Shown here in pieces: positions 9,377 through 21,243 of a DNA stretch of 64,000 nucleotides (position 1 is the stretch's first letter; every line of letters begins with the position of its first letter). The stretch spans positions 124,001-188,000 of the forward strand of contig JAMPIV010004923.1 in assembly GCA_024509875.1 (NCBI GenBank). The letters run 5' to 3'. This DNA is from Oreohelix idahoensis (Eukaryota > Mollusca > Gastropoda > Stylommatophora > Oreohelicidae). The position numbers and the translations under genes are program-made. The notes under the pieces were generated by a model. It had not been told where the DNA came from, did not search any database, and saw nothing but the letters and a program-made list of their open reading frames with translations.

Positions 9377-11801
9377 TGTCGTAAATTTATTTTGAGAGAA
9401 AAGAGTCGTAGAAATAGTGGTCCGGTTTAGAGTGGAAAATGATGATGGAAAGCTCAGTGATAGAAAATGTAGATATTAAATAGTTGCTTCACAGCGTGCT
9501 GGAGGAGAGTAAAGACAGACTTATTTACGACAAATCGCTTCTCTCAATCTTCTCTTCCGCTCTCCTGGTCAAACAATTATTTGCCAGTTTTCCAGACTCG
9601 CATCTGCGCGCACACCGATTTGGTGTTTTTCACACACACAGACGATGTAGATACAAACTATATTAAACGAATAGGGGAAATGTTGGGCTTTGGGTATATC
9701 CAACACACAGAACTAAATGAGTTTATGTGATTTTATTCACTTTAAACATCAATCACTAACAAATATCAGGTATTACATAAATTATCATAAGTACACAAAT
9801 GCAAATAACAAATTTGGGAGGGGTGAAGAAGATTGGTATCGACTAAGCCCTTCCCGCTTATTAGACAAAGATAAACCCAGTCCAGAGATAGATAATATCA
9901 GGAACACGGGTACGTTAACCTAACAGTGAAGTTAATTGCTCTGAAAGAGGTGTTACAAAGTTAGGTATAGGTGATAGAAAAAAACCTGTTCTTCCCAGCT
10001 GTTCTTCCCTTTACTAAGCAAATGGAAAGGAGGGGGTTTTAAACATAGTTAACAAATTATCAACTATCCCACTTAAAGGAACAATGTAGGGTATACAGAA
10101 AAGATATATATTACCAGGTAAGCAAGTTAACAAAATGGTTACACAAAAGAATACGATTAAATTTCCTGTCATTCATACACACGCGTGAGGATCCACACTC
10201 ATATACTCACACACTTACCGAATGCAGCCTCAGACGATCCATAAAAAGTATATAAAAACAGCCAGTAATCTTTTGACATATGAACTGTCTAGTCCTTCGA
10301 TGTCCCGCCCCAGATGTTTGCGAGGGTTTGTTGGTAACAAATATTCTCACTTATCGCAAGACTTGAAGGCTAAGAGTTCTCGTGTTTTTATTATATATAT
10401 AAAAGGAGTCTATGGGATGGCACTAACACAGTTCGGCACAGGGGTGAAAATGAAGTGGTCTCTTTTAATCCTCCGCTATGGTAAAATTCCTTCAATGCGT
10501 GATGATAGTTTTATTAAATCCAATTGAGGAAAAAAACTAGGCTCAGTCACAGTCAGGAAAATATGTACTCTCTCACAGTAAACCGTAAATATGATATCGC
10601 TACTGGCGCTGTTCATCTTCCAGTTTATCTTACAGATTTAATTTGATGATAATAATCAAATGATCTTGGGTAGGCTTTCTTTCATGTAATTATGTTAGCT
10701 AGGCCGTACCGGACCACCACAAGATTTACTTTAAAAAAATGTCTCATCAAATTGTCTGGAAGTTTAAGAACCGAGTATGGAAACTCTGAAAGATTTCGTT
10801 ATTGCTGGGATTGCAAAAGGTGATCAATCTAGAGAAAAAGATAGAAAACCAATAACAACATAATCATACTTTAAAACAAATAATCTTCTAAGCGCGCGAT
10901 AAATTTCCCGTTAAGCCTATAATACACTCGAGTATTTAATTATGTATTTAATAAACACTGCGCGAGTTCTAGTGGTTAAAAACACACATCTATAAATATA
11001 GGACTTAACTGAATTTATTAATTATAAGTTCCTTCGCGACTTTAAAAGTTAATTTAAGCATCTATTATCTTTTGAAATAATATAATAGATAGATCATTAT
11101 ATTTACAACTGGAACTATTGAGATGGTTTAATTTAATAGGTTTAAATTAACACAAAATCCAATGAAATATAATGAATGAACTAAACCACTGATCACTTTA
11201 CACAATATATATATTACCGCTTTGCACAGAAATAGAATTCACTGCAAATAAAATGAAAATCCAGGGGATAATCTAGCAAGATTTCAAATATCGCTAGTGC
11301 TTCTATCAAGTTCTGGCCAGCGAGTGATAACGTGTCTAGTCTTCATGGTCTATTTAGCTAAAATGGAATGTAAGTTGAGTGGGACATGATAAACTTGACA
11401 GCTTATTTGATCTCACGAACTTTTGGGGATCTGACCGCCAAATCAAGAGAAGAAGCCGCCCCCTGGTCTTCGTATCTCCGTTCGCTGCTGCCCGTTTCGG
11501 CTTTCCCCCGTTCGCTCGGTTGCGATTGACACCGAGACGCGAAATTAGCGGCAAGCAACTGCGTCTCGTATCAGGGACCACTACTGTCTTTGATAGCGCC
11601 GATAGTCTCCCCTGAAATCCCTCAGTCTGTCTCTTTGATCTCGTGCCGCACTATCTAAATGAGTCCCGGTGGAATGAGTTCTGGCAAACGAAAAGTTACA
11701 ACAAATGTTCAGGGGTTCTAATGTTATGAAAAGCTAAAAGTCCCTTTAAATCATCCATCATATCAGGGAAAATTCACTTGTCAAACTAGACGTACGTCAC
11801 A
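9377..11801 (-). repeat. Element A 3' LTR (downstream copy on minus strand)
   Basis: The repeat pairs with 17078-19502 base for base in length (2425 bp). On the plus strand it starts TGTCGTAAAT and ends ACGTACGTCACA, giving TG...CA termini. The LTR is unusually long for a Ty3/gypsy element. Open frames of up to 101 codons inside it are mirrored in the other LTR only because the copies are near-identical; none has a recognisable domain. Confidence 0.93.
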
Positions 11802-11817
11802 ATCGTCCCCACTTTTA
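11802..11817 (-). promoter_or_regulatory. Element A polypurine tract
   Basis: On the minus strand AAAAGTGGGGACGAT directly precedes the LTR start TGTGACG. The core AAGTGGGGA recurs at the same place in element C (54654-54665). It would prime second-strand DNA synthesis. Confidence 0.7.
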
Positions 11818-11840
11818 GACATGAAACCATTTTTCATGTT

Positions 11841-14800
11841 TCATTTTTTGACAATGGAGGTGACCTGATTGGTGATTTTAGGATGAGTGGTATCTTCAGT
11901 TTGCTCTTCTTCCTCTGTAGACCAGTTTCTACTCAGGAAATCAGCCCCGACATTCTGTCTTCCCGGAATATATTCCACTTTGAAAGAATAAACGCTTAAA
12001 AGAAGCGCCCAACGCATGATCCTTGCGTTAAATTCTTTATTGGCACCAAGAAATGCTAACGGAGCGTGGTCTGTTTGCACCGTGAAAGATGTACCATAAA
12101 GAAACTCATGATGGCGTCTGATACCGTCAATCAGAGCAAGACATTCCCTTTCAACTACGCTGTAGTTCCGTTCCGCTTTATTTAATTTCCGACTGCCATA
12201 GGCAACTGGAAATAGCATGTTCAGGTCACTGTCATCGGCTTGAAGCAGTGTTGACCCGATGCCCTGACCTGACGCGTCGACTCTCAGTACAAAAGGTTTC
12301 TTGAGGTCAGGCAACCTCAAAATGGGGTATGCAGACAACTGTCCTTTCAAAGTGCTATACGCGTGTTCGCACTTTTGATCCCATATGACCTTATCAGGAC
12401 AACCTTTCTTTGTGAGGTCAGTCAGAGGTGCCGTCAGTCCGTTGAAGTTCTGGATGTACTTCTGATAGTATGCACATAGCGATATGAAGGAACGTACGTC
12501 TTTCTTCGTTCGGGGTCTTTTTGCTGCCATTATTTTCTCCACGTTCTTCTTAATAGGCCAACTGCATCCGTGAGAAATAGTGTGCCCCAGGAAGTCTAAC
12601 TGTTCAAACCCGATGAGACATTTGCTAGGTCTGGCTGTGAGACCCGTTTCCTGTAGTCTCCTGAGGAGCATAGCAACCGTAGCAATATGTTCTTCATAGG
12701 TTTCCGATGCAATTAAGATGTCATCCATGAAATTATGGATATGGGGACTTTGCAAAGGTTGTAGAAGCTTCCTCATCATCCTGGTGAACACTCCTGGTGC
12801 GTTATGCAAACCGAACGGCATCACGTTAAATGTGTAATGTCCTTCACTAGTGCTGAAAGCTAACAAAGGTTTAATTTCCTCCTTGACTGGTATTTGATAA
12901 TAACCTTTGCTGAGGTCAATCTTGGAGAAGATCTTTGCTTTGCTGAGCTTGGTGAACAACTCAGAAACAGTTTGGAGAGGTTCGGGCTGGAATTCCGTTA
13001 CAGCGTTTAGCAACCTGTAATCAATGCACAGCCGAACTTCCTTATTGGGCTTCTGCAACAGCACTACACTCGAGCTGTAAGGAGATGTAGACTCACTGAT
13101 AATTCCTGCCTGACGCAGCTTGTCTATTTCTCCGCGAAGTGCATCAGCTTTAGCGTACGGGATGGGGTAAACTCTGGTTTGAACAGGGGTCTCGTTTGTT
13201 AATTTCATATCAAATTCAATGAGATTTGTTCGACCAGGTACATCCGTTAAGACTGCACTGTACTGTTTTAGTAGAGCCCTGGTTTCTGTTTGTTGTTCTG
13301 GTGAGAGATTGTCGCCGAACTTGACATCTTTAAAGGATTCTGTGGGTTGCAATGGATACTCCATGCAACCATCATCATCTTCCTCGTCTTCCGTTGCTAT
13401 GGCGACAGCCAGGAGATGCTCGGAGGATGGCACCGGTCTTTCCAAATATTTCTTTAGCAGATTTATGTGGAAGACCTTCTCCTTTCCTTTGATGGAGATC
13501 TTGTAGTTGGTACGTGAGATCTTTTTAAGGACGGTAAACGGTCCTTGCCATCCGATGCGAAGTTTATTGCTTCCGGTTGGAAGTAGCAATAGGACTTTCT
13601 CCCCTGGTTGTAGTTCTCTCTCTTTTGCAGCTTTGTTGTATCTTTTAGTAATTTTAGCGCGGGCTTTCTTAAGGTTGGTAGTAGCTAGATCCCATCCTAG
13701 CTTTAGCCTTTCCTTAAGCTCAGATACATACTTGCTTGCAGAGACGACTGTCTCGTCAGCCTTCTGGTCTGTCAGGGACCGAAGTAAGGCTTCTAGTGGC
13801 CCCTTAATAGGTCTGCCAAATAAAAGTGTAGCTGGCGCAAAACCCGTAGACGCTTGGGGTACCTCTCGGTAGGCGAATAAGGCAGCCGATATATATTGGT
13901 CCCAGTCTTCCGGTTTCTCCTGACCCAGCTTACGTAACATCATGGTGAGGGTACCGTTAAAACGTTCCACGAGCCCATTTCCGGCCGGATGGTAGGGACT
14001 TGTGTGGATATGTTTGGCCCTCAAGATCTTAAAGATCTCCTCCATTAACAGGCTACGGAATTGGGATCCATTGTCCGTCAAAACTTGTTGAGGGAATCCC
14101 AACCGTGTAAAAATTTGCACAAGGGCTTCTGCGACATGCTTGGAATTAGTGCATGGTAGCGGTACGGCTTCGGCCCACATAGTGCAAGTGTCAACTAAGG
14201 TCAGGATGAACCTGTTCCTTCTTTTGGTCTTTTCCAGAGGACCAATAATGTCGACAGCAACCCGTTCAAATGGAGTCCCTACTATTGGCATTTGCCCCAT
14301 AGGTACTGGGGGTGTCAAGTGCTTGGGTGCTACCCGTTGGCACTGGGCGCAGGATTTCACATACCTGACAATGTCAGAGTTCATTCCTGGCCACCAATAG
14401 TGGTTTTTTATTCGCTGAATAGTGGCGTTTTGTCCCATATGTCCGCTAAAGGGAAGAGAGTGCCCCATTTCTAAGATCTGGTTTCTGTACTGCGTCGGTA
14501 CTAGGAGCTGGTTATTCCCCGTGTCCGGGTTGCCCGTTCTACGATACAATACACCATCCTTAGAAAAGATGTCTCCGTTGTGTCTGGGGTCCTTAGCCAT
14601 GGGCAGTTTTTTAAAGCAGGGCGCCAGAGTAGGGTCCTTTTGTTGCGCCTCCTTCAGTTCATTCGGCAACAAGTTTGGCGCAGGCTCCCTCTCCTTCTTG
14701 GCTTGCCCTCTTGTGGTTACCGCTGCCACAATCGGCTCCTTAGGTCTCCCAATGAACACATATCTACATCCCAGGATAACTGGGTAGATCGGATCATCCA

Positions 14801-16262
14801 TTATGGCCGCTTTAATAACTCCTCTGACAAAGTCAGAGTGTATTTCTACCAGTGCGATAGGAAGCGTCCTGGGTGCATCACTCCTGAAAACTCCACTAAG
14901 TTTGACGGTTTCCTCTGTCTCCTGACCGGGTTTGACTAGGTGCCTAGCGACAATACAATCAAAACTTAATCCAGTGTCAAAAAGACAAGTAGTAGAGGTA
15001 CCGTTCAAAATTACAGTTCCTCGAGTTGAGGGTCGGTCCCCCTCAGGTTGAGAATCACTGACATTGACTCTACCTTTCGAGGCTGTATGCAAACATCCAA
15101 TGCGGTTTGCACCGGTTTGTTTGCCCTGATCAGACGTTCCTGGTGTAGGGGTCTTCCCTTTTCCTTGACCTTGGTGGCCGCGCTGCCACGTAGGCTTGTT
15201 GGGTTGATCAGAATTGTTGTTGGGGGGGTATCGGGTTTTGTAGAATTTCGATTTTTCCTGGGGAGGTTTCTGGGTATTGTTATCTCGTTGGTTATAATGT
15301 TGAGAGGAAGTGGAAGAATAGGATGCCTGCTCTAGATTCTGTTTTCGAGATGGCTCATCGGTGGGTTTACGTTTAGTGCTGGGAAGTTCGGCCATTGCAT
15401 TGCTATAGCGTTCGGCTTTATTGAGTATGTCTTCAAGCCTGACTGCCCCCTGTTCAGCCAAAAATCTACGAGTTTCATTCGACAAAGTGGATTTTATCTG
15501 CTCCACAAGAACAAGTTCGAGGAGTCCCTCATATGAAAGAGGTAGGTCAGATAATTCAATGCACTTTGTCAGATAACCCGTGAGACGTGAAGAGAACTGG
15601 GGAAATGTTTCCGTGCTCTCTTTTCGGCTGTTTCTGAACAACTGCAGAAACTTTCGGGCAGTCATCTCAAACTGCTGTAGTAAGGCCTTCTTCAACATGT
15701 CGTAATCATGTTGATTCGGTCCCAGCTTTGTGTACACGTCATAAGCATTGCCTTTCAGTGACGTTGAAAGTTTGAGCGCCCAGCGGGTACTCTCTAACCC
15801 ATAAAGATTCGCGAGTCTCTCGAATTTTTCTAGGTAGCTGTCAATTTTTTCGTTAGGGCTAGGAAAAGATTCTAAAGAAAACGACATAGCAGTTAATTGG
15901 GCAGACTGAGTGCTGGAGAGATCCATTGTTTGAGACTGGGGCGAAGACGGCTCTCCATTATTTGAAGTAGAGGCACTCCGACTCTCTAAAGCCTTGAGCG
16001 CTAATTCATGCTGTCTTTCCTTGTCTCTCTCTTCGCGTTGTCTCTCCTTCTCTCTTTCCCTGCGGGCGTCCATCTCTGCCTCAATTTTCTTCTGCTCCAA
16101 TTGACGATCGTCCGCTTCTTTCTTCCTAGCTTCTGCCCTCTCTTCCTCCGCGTCATACCTTTGAAGTTCCTGGTTGATAAACAGATTCGCAGCTTCTGTG
16201 TCTAGTCCTGAGTCCTTGGCCTCTTGCCTCAAAAGGGATCTTATCCTAATTCTCTCTGCCAT
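11841..16262 (-). CDS. Element A Gag-Pol polyprotein (Gag, protease, integrase, RT, RNase H)
   Basis: The single 1473-aa frame is intact. The start is the ATG at 16262 (MAERIRIRS); the frame is open 22 codons further upstream but has no earlier ATG, and element C's Gag also begins MAE. A charged coiled coil lies at about 30-110 and a capsid-like Gag domain at about 130-290. A basic Ser/Gln/Asn-rich stretch stands where a CCHC knuckle would be expected, and none is present. Aspartic protease has LFDTG (D429). Integrase has an H2C2 zinc module, then D671, D730 and E766 (35 residues between the last two), and a GPF module. RT follows with LCIDYRLLN, DLSKGYYQIP, MPFGLHNAP and FMDD (D1180, D1181). 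RNase H has D1329 and QTDHAPL. Integrase before RT is the unusual point. All catalytic residues are present. Confidence 0.93.
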   Translation of the reverse strand: MAERIRIRSLLRQEAKDSGLDTEAANLFINQELQRYDAEEERAEARKKEADDRQLEQKKIEAEMDARREREKERQREERDKERQHELALKALESRSASTSNNGEPSSPQSQTMDLSSTQSAQLTAMSFSLESFPSPNEKIDSYLEKFERLANLYGLESTRWALKLSTSLKGNAYDVYTKLGPNQHDYDMLKKALLQQFEMTARKFLQLFRNSRKESTETFPQFSSRLTGYLTKCIELSDLPLSYEGLLELVLVEQIKSTLSNETRRFLAEQGAVRLEDILNKAERYSNAMAELPSTKRKPTDEPSRKQNLEQASYSSTSSQHYNQRDNNTQKPPQEKSKFYKTRYPPNNNSDQPNKPTWQRGHQGQGKGKTPTPGTSDQGKQTGANRIGCLHTASKGRVNVSDSQPEGDRPSTRGTVILNGTSTTCLFDTGLSFDCIVARHLVKPGQETEETVKLSGVFRSDAPRTLPIALVEIHSDFVRGVIKAAIMDDPIYPVILGCRYVFIGRPKEPIVAAVTTRGQAKKEREPAPNLLPNELKEAQQKDPTLAPCFKKLPMAKDPRHNGDIFSKDGVLYRRTGNPDTGNNQLLVPTQYRNQILEMGHSLPFSGHMGQNATIQRIKNHYWWPGMNSDIVRYVKSCAQCQRVAPKHLTPPVPMGQMPIVGTPFERVAVDIIGPLEKTKRRNRFILTLVDTCTMWAEAVPLPCTNSKHVAEALVQIFTRLGFPQQVLTDNGSQFRSLLMEEIFKILRAKHIHTSPYHPAGNGLVERFNGTLTMMLRKLGQEKPEDWDQYISAALFAYREVPQASTGFAPATLLFGRPIKGPLEALLRSLTDQKADETVVSASKYVSELKERLKLGWDLATTNLKKARAKITKRYNKAAKERELQPGEKVLLLLPTGSNKLRIGWQGPFTVLKKISRTNYKISIKGKEKVFHINLLKKYLERPVPSSEHLLAVAIATEDEEDDDGCMEYPLQPTESFKDVKFGDNLSPEQQTETRALLKQYSAVLTDVPGRTNLIEFDMKLTNETPVQTRVYPIPYAKADALRGEIDKLRQAGIISESTSPYSSSVVLLQKPNKEVRLCIDYRLLNAVTEFQPEPLQTVSELFTKLSKAKIFSKIDLSKGYYQIPVKEEIKPLLAFSTSEGHYTFNVMPFGLHNAPGVFTRMMRKLLQPLQSPHIHNFMDDILIASETYEEHIATVAMLLRRLQETGLTARPSKCLIGFEQLDFLGHTISHGCSWPIKKNVEKIMAAKRPRTKKDVRSFISLCAYYQKYIQNFNGLTAPLTDLTKKGCPDKVIWDQKCEHAYSTLKGQLSAYPILRLPDLKKPFVLRVDASGQGIGSTLLQADDSDLNMLFPVAYGSRKLNKAERNYSVVERECLALIDGIRRHHEFLYGTSFTVQTDHAPLAFLGANKEFNARIMRWALLLSVYSFKVEYIPGRQNVGADFLSRNWSTEEEEQTEDTTHPKITNQVTSIVKK

Positions 16263-17054
16263 TGTCAAAGAACTGGATGCTTCTAAGACTAGAGAATAGT
16301 AAGATGGAACAAGAAGGGGAAAACTCAAAGCCGCTACGAAAAAAAACCAAAGTAAAAAAAATTTACTTGAGTTACCTCCTACCTGTACTGTGCAAACTTA
16401 TCGCTGCTATTATCTGGCAATTAAGGCTCTAAACGCAAGCGACTATGCCACTAAATGGTAAGTTACACTGGAAAAGAATCTACTTTTACTAACAGTAGAG
16501 AAAAATTTAAATTAAAACAATTTAAAAGGAAAAAAAAAAAAAATTTTTTTCCCTAAATTTTAAATCTCTGACAACAAACTCCGTCCCTAAAGTCAATTAT
16601 TGAGATGAGACGTTGTTAACTTAATTTTTAAAAATCAGAACAATCCGTCTTTAGCTAAGCTCAACTCTTTTTAACTTCAAAAACCTTAGTGACTGTAAAA
16701 CAATCACGCAATCCCAGCAACTCTTATAAAGAAAGAAATTGAATTATCTCCGCCAGAGGATAATTAAAATAGCAAATATTTTTGTTTATCTGTACTTTCT
16801 ACTGCTGTGGAGAGAAAACAACCTGTAAATATGCTGTGTGGACAACCCAAATACTTAAAGAACGTTTGTCTAGGGGTGTAATTATTTATTTATTTCCCTA
16901 ATTCACAAGACAAATCATTCACACTCTACCTAGTTAGACCCAGACTAAATCAGACTCAAAATATCTTTAACCCGGCTATGCGATTGCCTCAAATGTAGCT
17001 CAAGATCCCAGAACCAGCCCACAAATATGTGTGCATCAAATGTATCTCAAAATA
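16263..17054 (-). other. Element A 5' leader
   Basis: About 0.8 kb of AT-rich untranslated leader lies between primer site and Gag start, with A- and T-runs near 16530-16560. The only structured part is the 47-bp duplication next to the primer site. Confidence 0.6.
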
Positions 17055-17082
17055 ATCCCGGCGAGCCAGCCAAATATTGTCG
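16989..17082 (-). repeat. Approximate 47-bp tandem duplication next to element A primer site
   Basis: Plus-strand segments starting TCAAATGTAGCTCAAGATCC (16989) and TCAAATGTATCTCAAAATAA (17036) are diverged tandem copies. The second contains the primer site and LTR edge (ATCCCGGCGAGCCAGCCA, then AATATTG). The first has the counterpart ATCCCAGAACCAGCCCA, then CAAATATG. It looks like a decayed second primer site created by slippage or an aberrant template jump. Confidence 0.7.
17055..17072 (-). promoter_or_regulatory. Element A primer-binding site
   Basis: Read on the minus strand, TGGCTGGCTCGCCGGGAT starts with the TGG that pairs with a tRNA CCA end and lies 5 nt inside the LTR. A G+C-rich 18-mer in an AT-rich leader fits a tRNA acceptor and T-arm. 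I cannot name the tRNA with confidence; the distal part (CTCGxCGGGAT) resembles the proline-type site of element C. Confidence 0.65.
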
Positions 17083-19502
17083 TAAATTTATTTTGAGAGA
17101 AAAGAGTCGTAGAAATAGTGGTCCGGTTTAGAGTGGAAAATGATGATGGAAAGCTCAGTGATAGAAAATGTAGATATTAAATAGTTGCTTCACAGCGTGC
17201 TGGAGGAGAGTAAAGACAGACTTATTTACGACAAATCGCTTCTCTCAATCTTCTCTTCCGCTCTCCTGGTCAAACAATTATTTGCCAGTTTTCCAGACTC
17301 GCATCTGCGCGCACACCGATTTGGTGTTTTTCACACACACAGACGATGTAGATACAAACTATATTAAACGAATAGGGGAAATGTTGGGCTTTGGGTATAT
17401 CCAACACACAGAACTAAATGAGTTTATGTGATTTTATTCACTTTAAACATCAATCACTAACAAATATCAGGTATTACATAAATTATCATAAGTACACAAA
17501 TGCAAATAACAAATTTGGGAGGGGTGAAGAAGATTGGTATCGACTAAGCCCTTCCCGCTTATTAGACAAAGATAAACCCAGTCCAGAGATAGATAATATC
17601 AGGAACACGGGTACGTTAACCTAACAGTGAAGTTAATTACTCTGAAAGAGGTGTTACAAAGTTAGGTATAGGTGATAGAAAAAAACCTGTTCTTCCCAGC
17701 TGTTCTTCCCTTTACTAAGCAAATGGAAAGGAGGGGGTTTTAAACATAGTTAACAAATTATCAACTATCCCACTTAAAGGAACAATGTAGGGTATACAGA
17801 AAAGATATATATTACCAGGTAAGCAAGTTAACAAAATGGTTACACAAAAGAATACGATTAAATTTCCTGTCATTCATACACACGCGTGAGGATCCACACT
17901 CATATACTCACACACTTACCGAATGCAGCCTCAGACGATCCATAAAAAGTATATAAAAACAGCAAGTAATCTTTTGACATATGAACTGTCTAGTCCTTCG
18001 ATGTCCCGCCCCAGATGTTTGCGAGGGTTTGTTGGTAACAAATATTCTCACTTATCGCAAGACTTGAAGACTAAGAGTTCTCGTGTTTTTATTATATATA
18101 TAAAAGGAGTCTATGGGATGGCACTAACACAGTTCGGCACAGGGGTGAAAATGAAGTGGTCTCTTTTAATCCTCCGCTATGGTAAAATTCCTTCAATGCG
18201 TGATGATAGTTTTATTAAATCCAATTGAGGAAAAAAACTAGGCTCAGTCACAGTCAGGAAAATATGTACTCTCTCACAGTAAACAGTAAATATGATATCG
18301 CTACTGGCGCTGTTCATCTTCCAGTTTATCTTACAGATTTAATTTGATGATAATAATCAAATGATCTTGGGTAGGCTTTCTTTCATGTAATTATGTTAGC
18401 TAGGCCGTACCGGACCACCACAAGATTTACTTTAAAAAAATGTCTCATCAAATTGTCTGGAAGTTTAAGAACCGAGTATGGAAACTCTGAAAGATTTCGT
18501 TATTGCTGGGATTGCAAAAGGTGATCAATCTAGAGAAAAAGATAGAAAACCAATAACAACATAATCATACTTTAAAACAAATAATCTTCTAAGCGCGCGA
18601 TAAATTTCCCGTTAAGCCTATAATACACTCGAGTATTTAATTATGTATTTAATAAACACTGCGCGAATTCTAGTGGTTAAAAACACACATCTATAAATAT
18701 AGGACTTAACTGAATTTATTAATTATAAATTCCTTCGCGACTTTAAAAGTTAATTTAAGCATCTATTATCTTTTGAAATAATATAATAGATAGATCATTA
18801 TATTTACAACTGGAACTATTGAGACGGTTTAATTTAATAGGTTTAAATTAACACAAAATCCAATGAAATATAATGAATGAACTAGACCACTGATCACTTT
18901 ACACAATATATATTTTACCGCTTTGCACAGAAATAGAATTCACTGCAAATAAAATGAAAATCCAGGGGATAATCTAGCAAGATTTCAAATATCGCTAGTG
19001 CTACTATCAAGTTCTGGCCAGCGAATGATAACGTGTCTAGTCTTCATGGTCTATTTAGCTAAAATGGAATGTAAGTTGAGTGGGACATGATAAACTTGAC
19101 AGCTTATTTGATCTCACGAACTTTTGGGGATCTGACCGCCAAATCAAGAGAAGAAGCCGCCCCCTGGTCTTCGTATCTCCGTTCGCTGCTGCCCGTTTCG
19201 GCTTTCCCCCGTTCGCTCGGTTGCGATTGACACCGAGACGCGAAATTAGCGGCAAGCAACTGCGTCTCGTAGCAGGGACCACTACTGTCTTTGATAGCGC
19301 CGATAGTCTCCCCTGAAATCCCTCAGTCTGTCTCTTTGATCTCGTGCCGCACTATCTAAATGAGTCCCGGTGGAATGAGTTCTGGCAAACGAAAAGTTAC
19401 AACAAATGTTCAGGGGTTCTAATGTTTTGAAAAGCTAAAAGTCCCTTTAAATCATCCATCATATCAGGGAAAATTCACTTGTCAAACTAGACGTACGTCA
19501 CA
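17078..19502 (-). repeat. Element A 5' LTR (promoter copy on minus strand)
   Basis: This is the second 2425-bp LTR, ending ACGTACGTCACA at 19502. It should carry the promoter for the minus-strand transcript. I do not assign TATA box or poly(A) site because several AT-rich words would fit. Differences from the other LTR are scattered single substitutions with no indels, giving exactly equal length. Confidence 0.93.
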
Positions 19503-19507
19503 CAGAC
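19503..19507 (+). repeat. Target-site duplication of element A, right
   Basis: CAGAC follows the LTR end and matches 9372-9376. Confidence 0.9.
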
Positions 19508-19608
19508 ACATTTTCCCAGCAAATACCCAGAGGAATAGTGGGGATTTCTATTAATCTTTCCTGAGTTACACTGTGTATACTCAAGAATTTAATTCTTCTG
19601 AGAGATTA

Positions 19609-19972
19609 ACATTGGTGGGTGAACAGCGAGAGGATGCGCCTGTTAAGCTTCCAACTCAGTGTACTTAGCAAAGGCATTTGTCTTTCCATTTTTTCTAAAA
19701 GTACGTGGTAAAAACCATTGCTTAAATCCTTCACAAAAGGCGACGGACAGATATAAGTTAACCATTGCTCAGCGCTATGCCGCATGGTTCTTGACTTCTG
19801 AATTATCTTGTGAATACTCCCTTCGGATAGAAGAGCCATTACACTTCTATCTATATCTCTGCCAAGAGTAATCGTGTGCGAAGGTAAACACCTTTGACGA
19901 CCCATTTAGATAACTCTTGAGTTTTGGCCATTGTTTGACCACTACTACAAAGCAGGAGAGGCAATCCGTAAC
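19609..19972 (-). repeat. Dispersed repeat of unknown type, copy 1
   Basis: On the minus strand this matches 29418-29730 through words such as GGATTGCCTC, CCAAAACTCAAGAGT, GGGTCGTCAAAG, CGATTACTCTTGGCAGAG and GCTGAGCAATGGTTAACTTAT. A 99-codon minus frame (19606-19905) is open here but disrupted in the other copy. Both copies abut a microsatellite at the same end. The element class is not recognised. Confidence 0.6.
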
Positions 19973-19973
19973 A

Positions 19974-20176
<203 letters not shown>

Positions 20177-21095
20177 CTATTTACCTTTGTCTTATACAAA
20201 TCTACACTTTGTTCAGGCGCGTGCACATAAAACACTCCCAAATTATTAGAAACATACTCATACTCGTGTGATGTCACACCCAGGATATGCACACACGTTT
20301 TTGTGATATAGCCGGCAGCTGTAATGTAAACATGTTTTCTTGAACCCCACCTTTCTATTCACATGACTCCAGCTCTGAATGTTGGTAGTCTTATATTTGT
20401 TTTTCTTTGAGGCAGAAAGAAAGTCTTTGATTTGTCATGGAATATGTGAAGATTGCGATTCTAGGTTTGGTCCTTGTAGTATTATATAATAGGCTGTCAC
20501 ACATCGATATTCTAATTATGGTTTATTCTTCAATATTTTTATTTTTTCTTTCTTTTTCTCTTCGCTTACCACAGATTTTGTTGCCTAGTTTAAAAAAAAA
20601 ACATGCACCAAATACACACTGTCCTCATGGAGGAGTTGTTAATGTAGCCATTTGTTTTATATGATGAGGCCTCACCCTCACACAAAACCCGTATTAGTAG
20701 CATCTAGGCCGTCTTAATGAGTCACGTGGTCTTTGTAGAACAGCTTGCTATCCACAAACGGAACCAGTCTTTATAAACGTCTTCAATCAATTTTTAATTA
20801 ACTTTCTGGAAACGCATCTTTTCAATAGAGTCTCGAACTGTCTTGTATCTGTTGTTTCATACTTTCTGCTAACCACACCGCACGGTTCGCCTTCACGTCT
20901 ATTAAAACCATTCAGTTTTGCGGGATCTTAAAATAAAAAAAAAGTGCCAACAGTTTGGCCAGCATACCCTTTCTCAAACAAAAGAAACACATAATCGAAA
21001 TAATACGAAATGAAAAGGCTTAAAATGTCATGTTTTTTTCGCACAGCTTGTTTGTATGATCCACTATGTAAAGACAGCAAATATTTAATAGGAGC
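20177..21095. other. Non-coding spacer
   Basis: No gene or clear repeat was seen. Bases 20620-20665 weakly resemble 630-675 (CAATTTGTTTGACATGATGAGG-like), suggesting an old shared repeat. Confidence 0.5.
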
Positions 21096-21243
21096 AAATG
21101 ATTGATTATAAAGCGTAATTGCTATAAAGTGCAGTGTGTATAAAGCGCAATGGCTATAAATTGTAATGCATATAAAGCGTAATGGTCATAAACTGTAATG
21201 TCTATAAAGCGTAATGGTTATAAATTGTAATGCCTATAAAGCG
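21096..21243. repeat. Short-unit minisatellite (TATAAAGCGTAATG-like), left part
   Basis: Units of about 14-16 bp of the form CTATAAAGCGTAATG or CTATAAATTGTAATG repeat about nine times with variation. The array continues after the inserted LINE tail at 21547. Confidence 0.8.

Larger units (their letters stand above)
9377..19502 (-). mobile_element. Element A: complete LTR retrotransposon, integrase-first Ty3/gypsy type
   Basis: The 10,126-bp element has two 2425-bp LTRs, a 5-bp target duplication, a primer site, a purine tract and one uninterrupted Gag-Pol of 1473 residues, all read on the minus strand. Protease is followed by integrase and then RT and RNase H, the order known from Gmr1-type elements. 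By eye the LTRs differ at about 13 positions, so the insertion is recent. No env-like frame follows RNase H. It may be autonomous. Confidence 0.93.

Noticed and set aside
9484..10527. Small proteins encoded within element A LTR (60, 68 and 101 codons), repeated at 17185-18228
   Set aside because: They lie antisense to the element, recur only because the LTRs are identical, and show no features.
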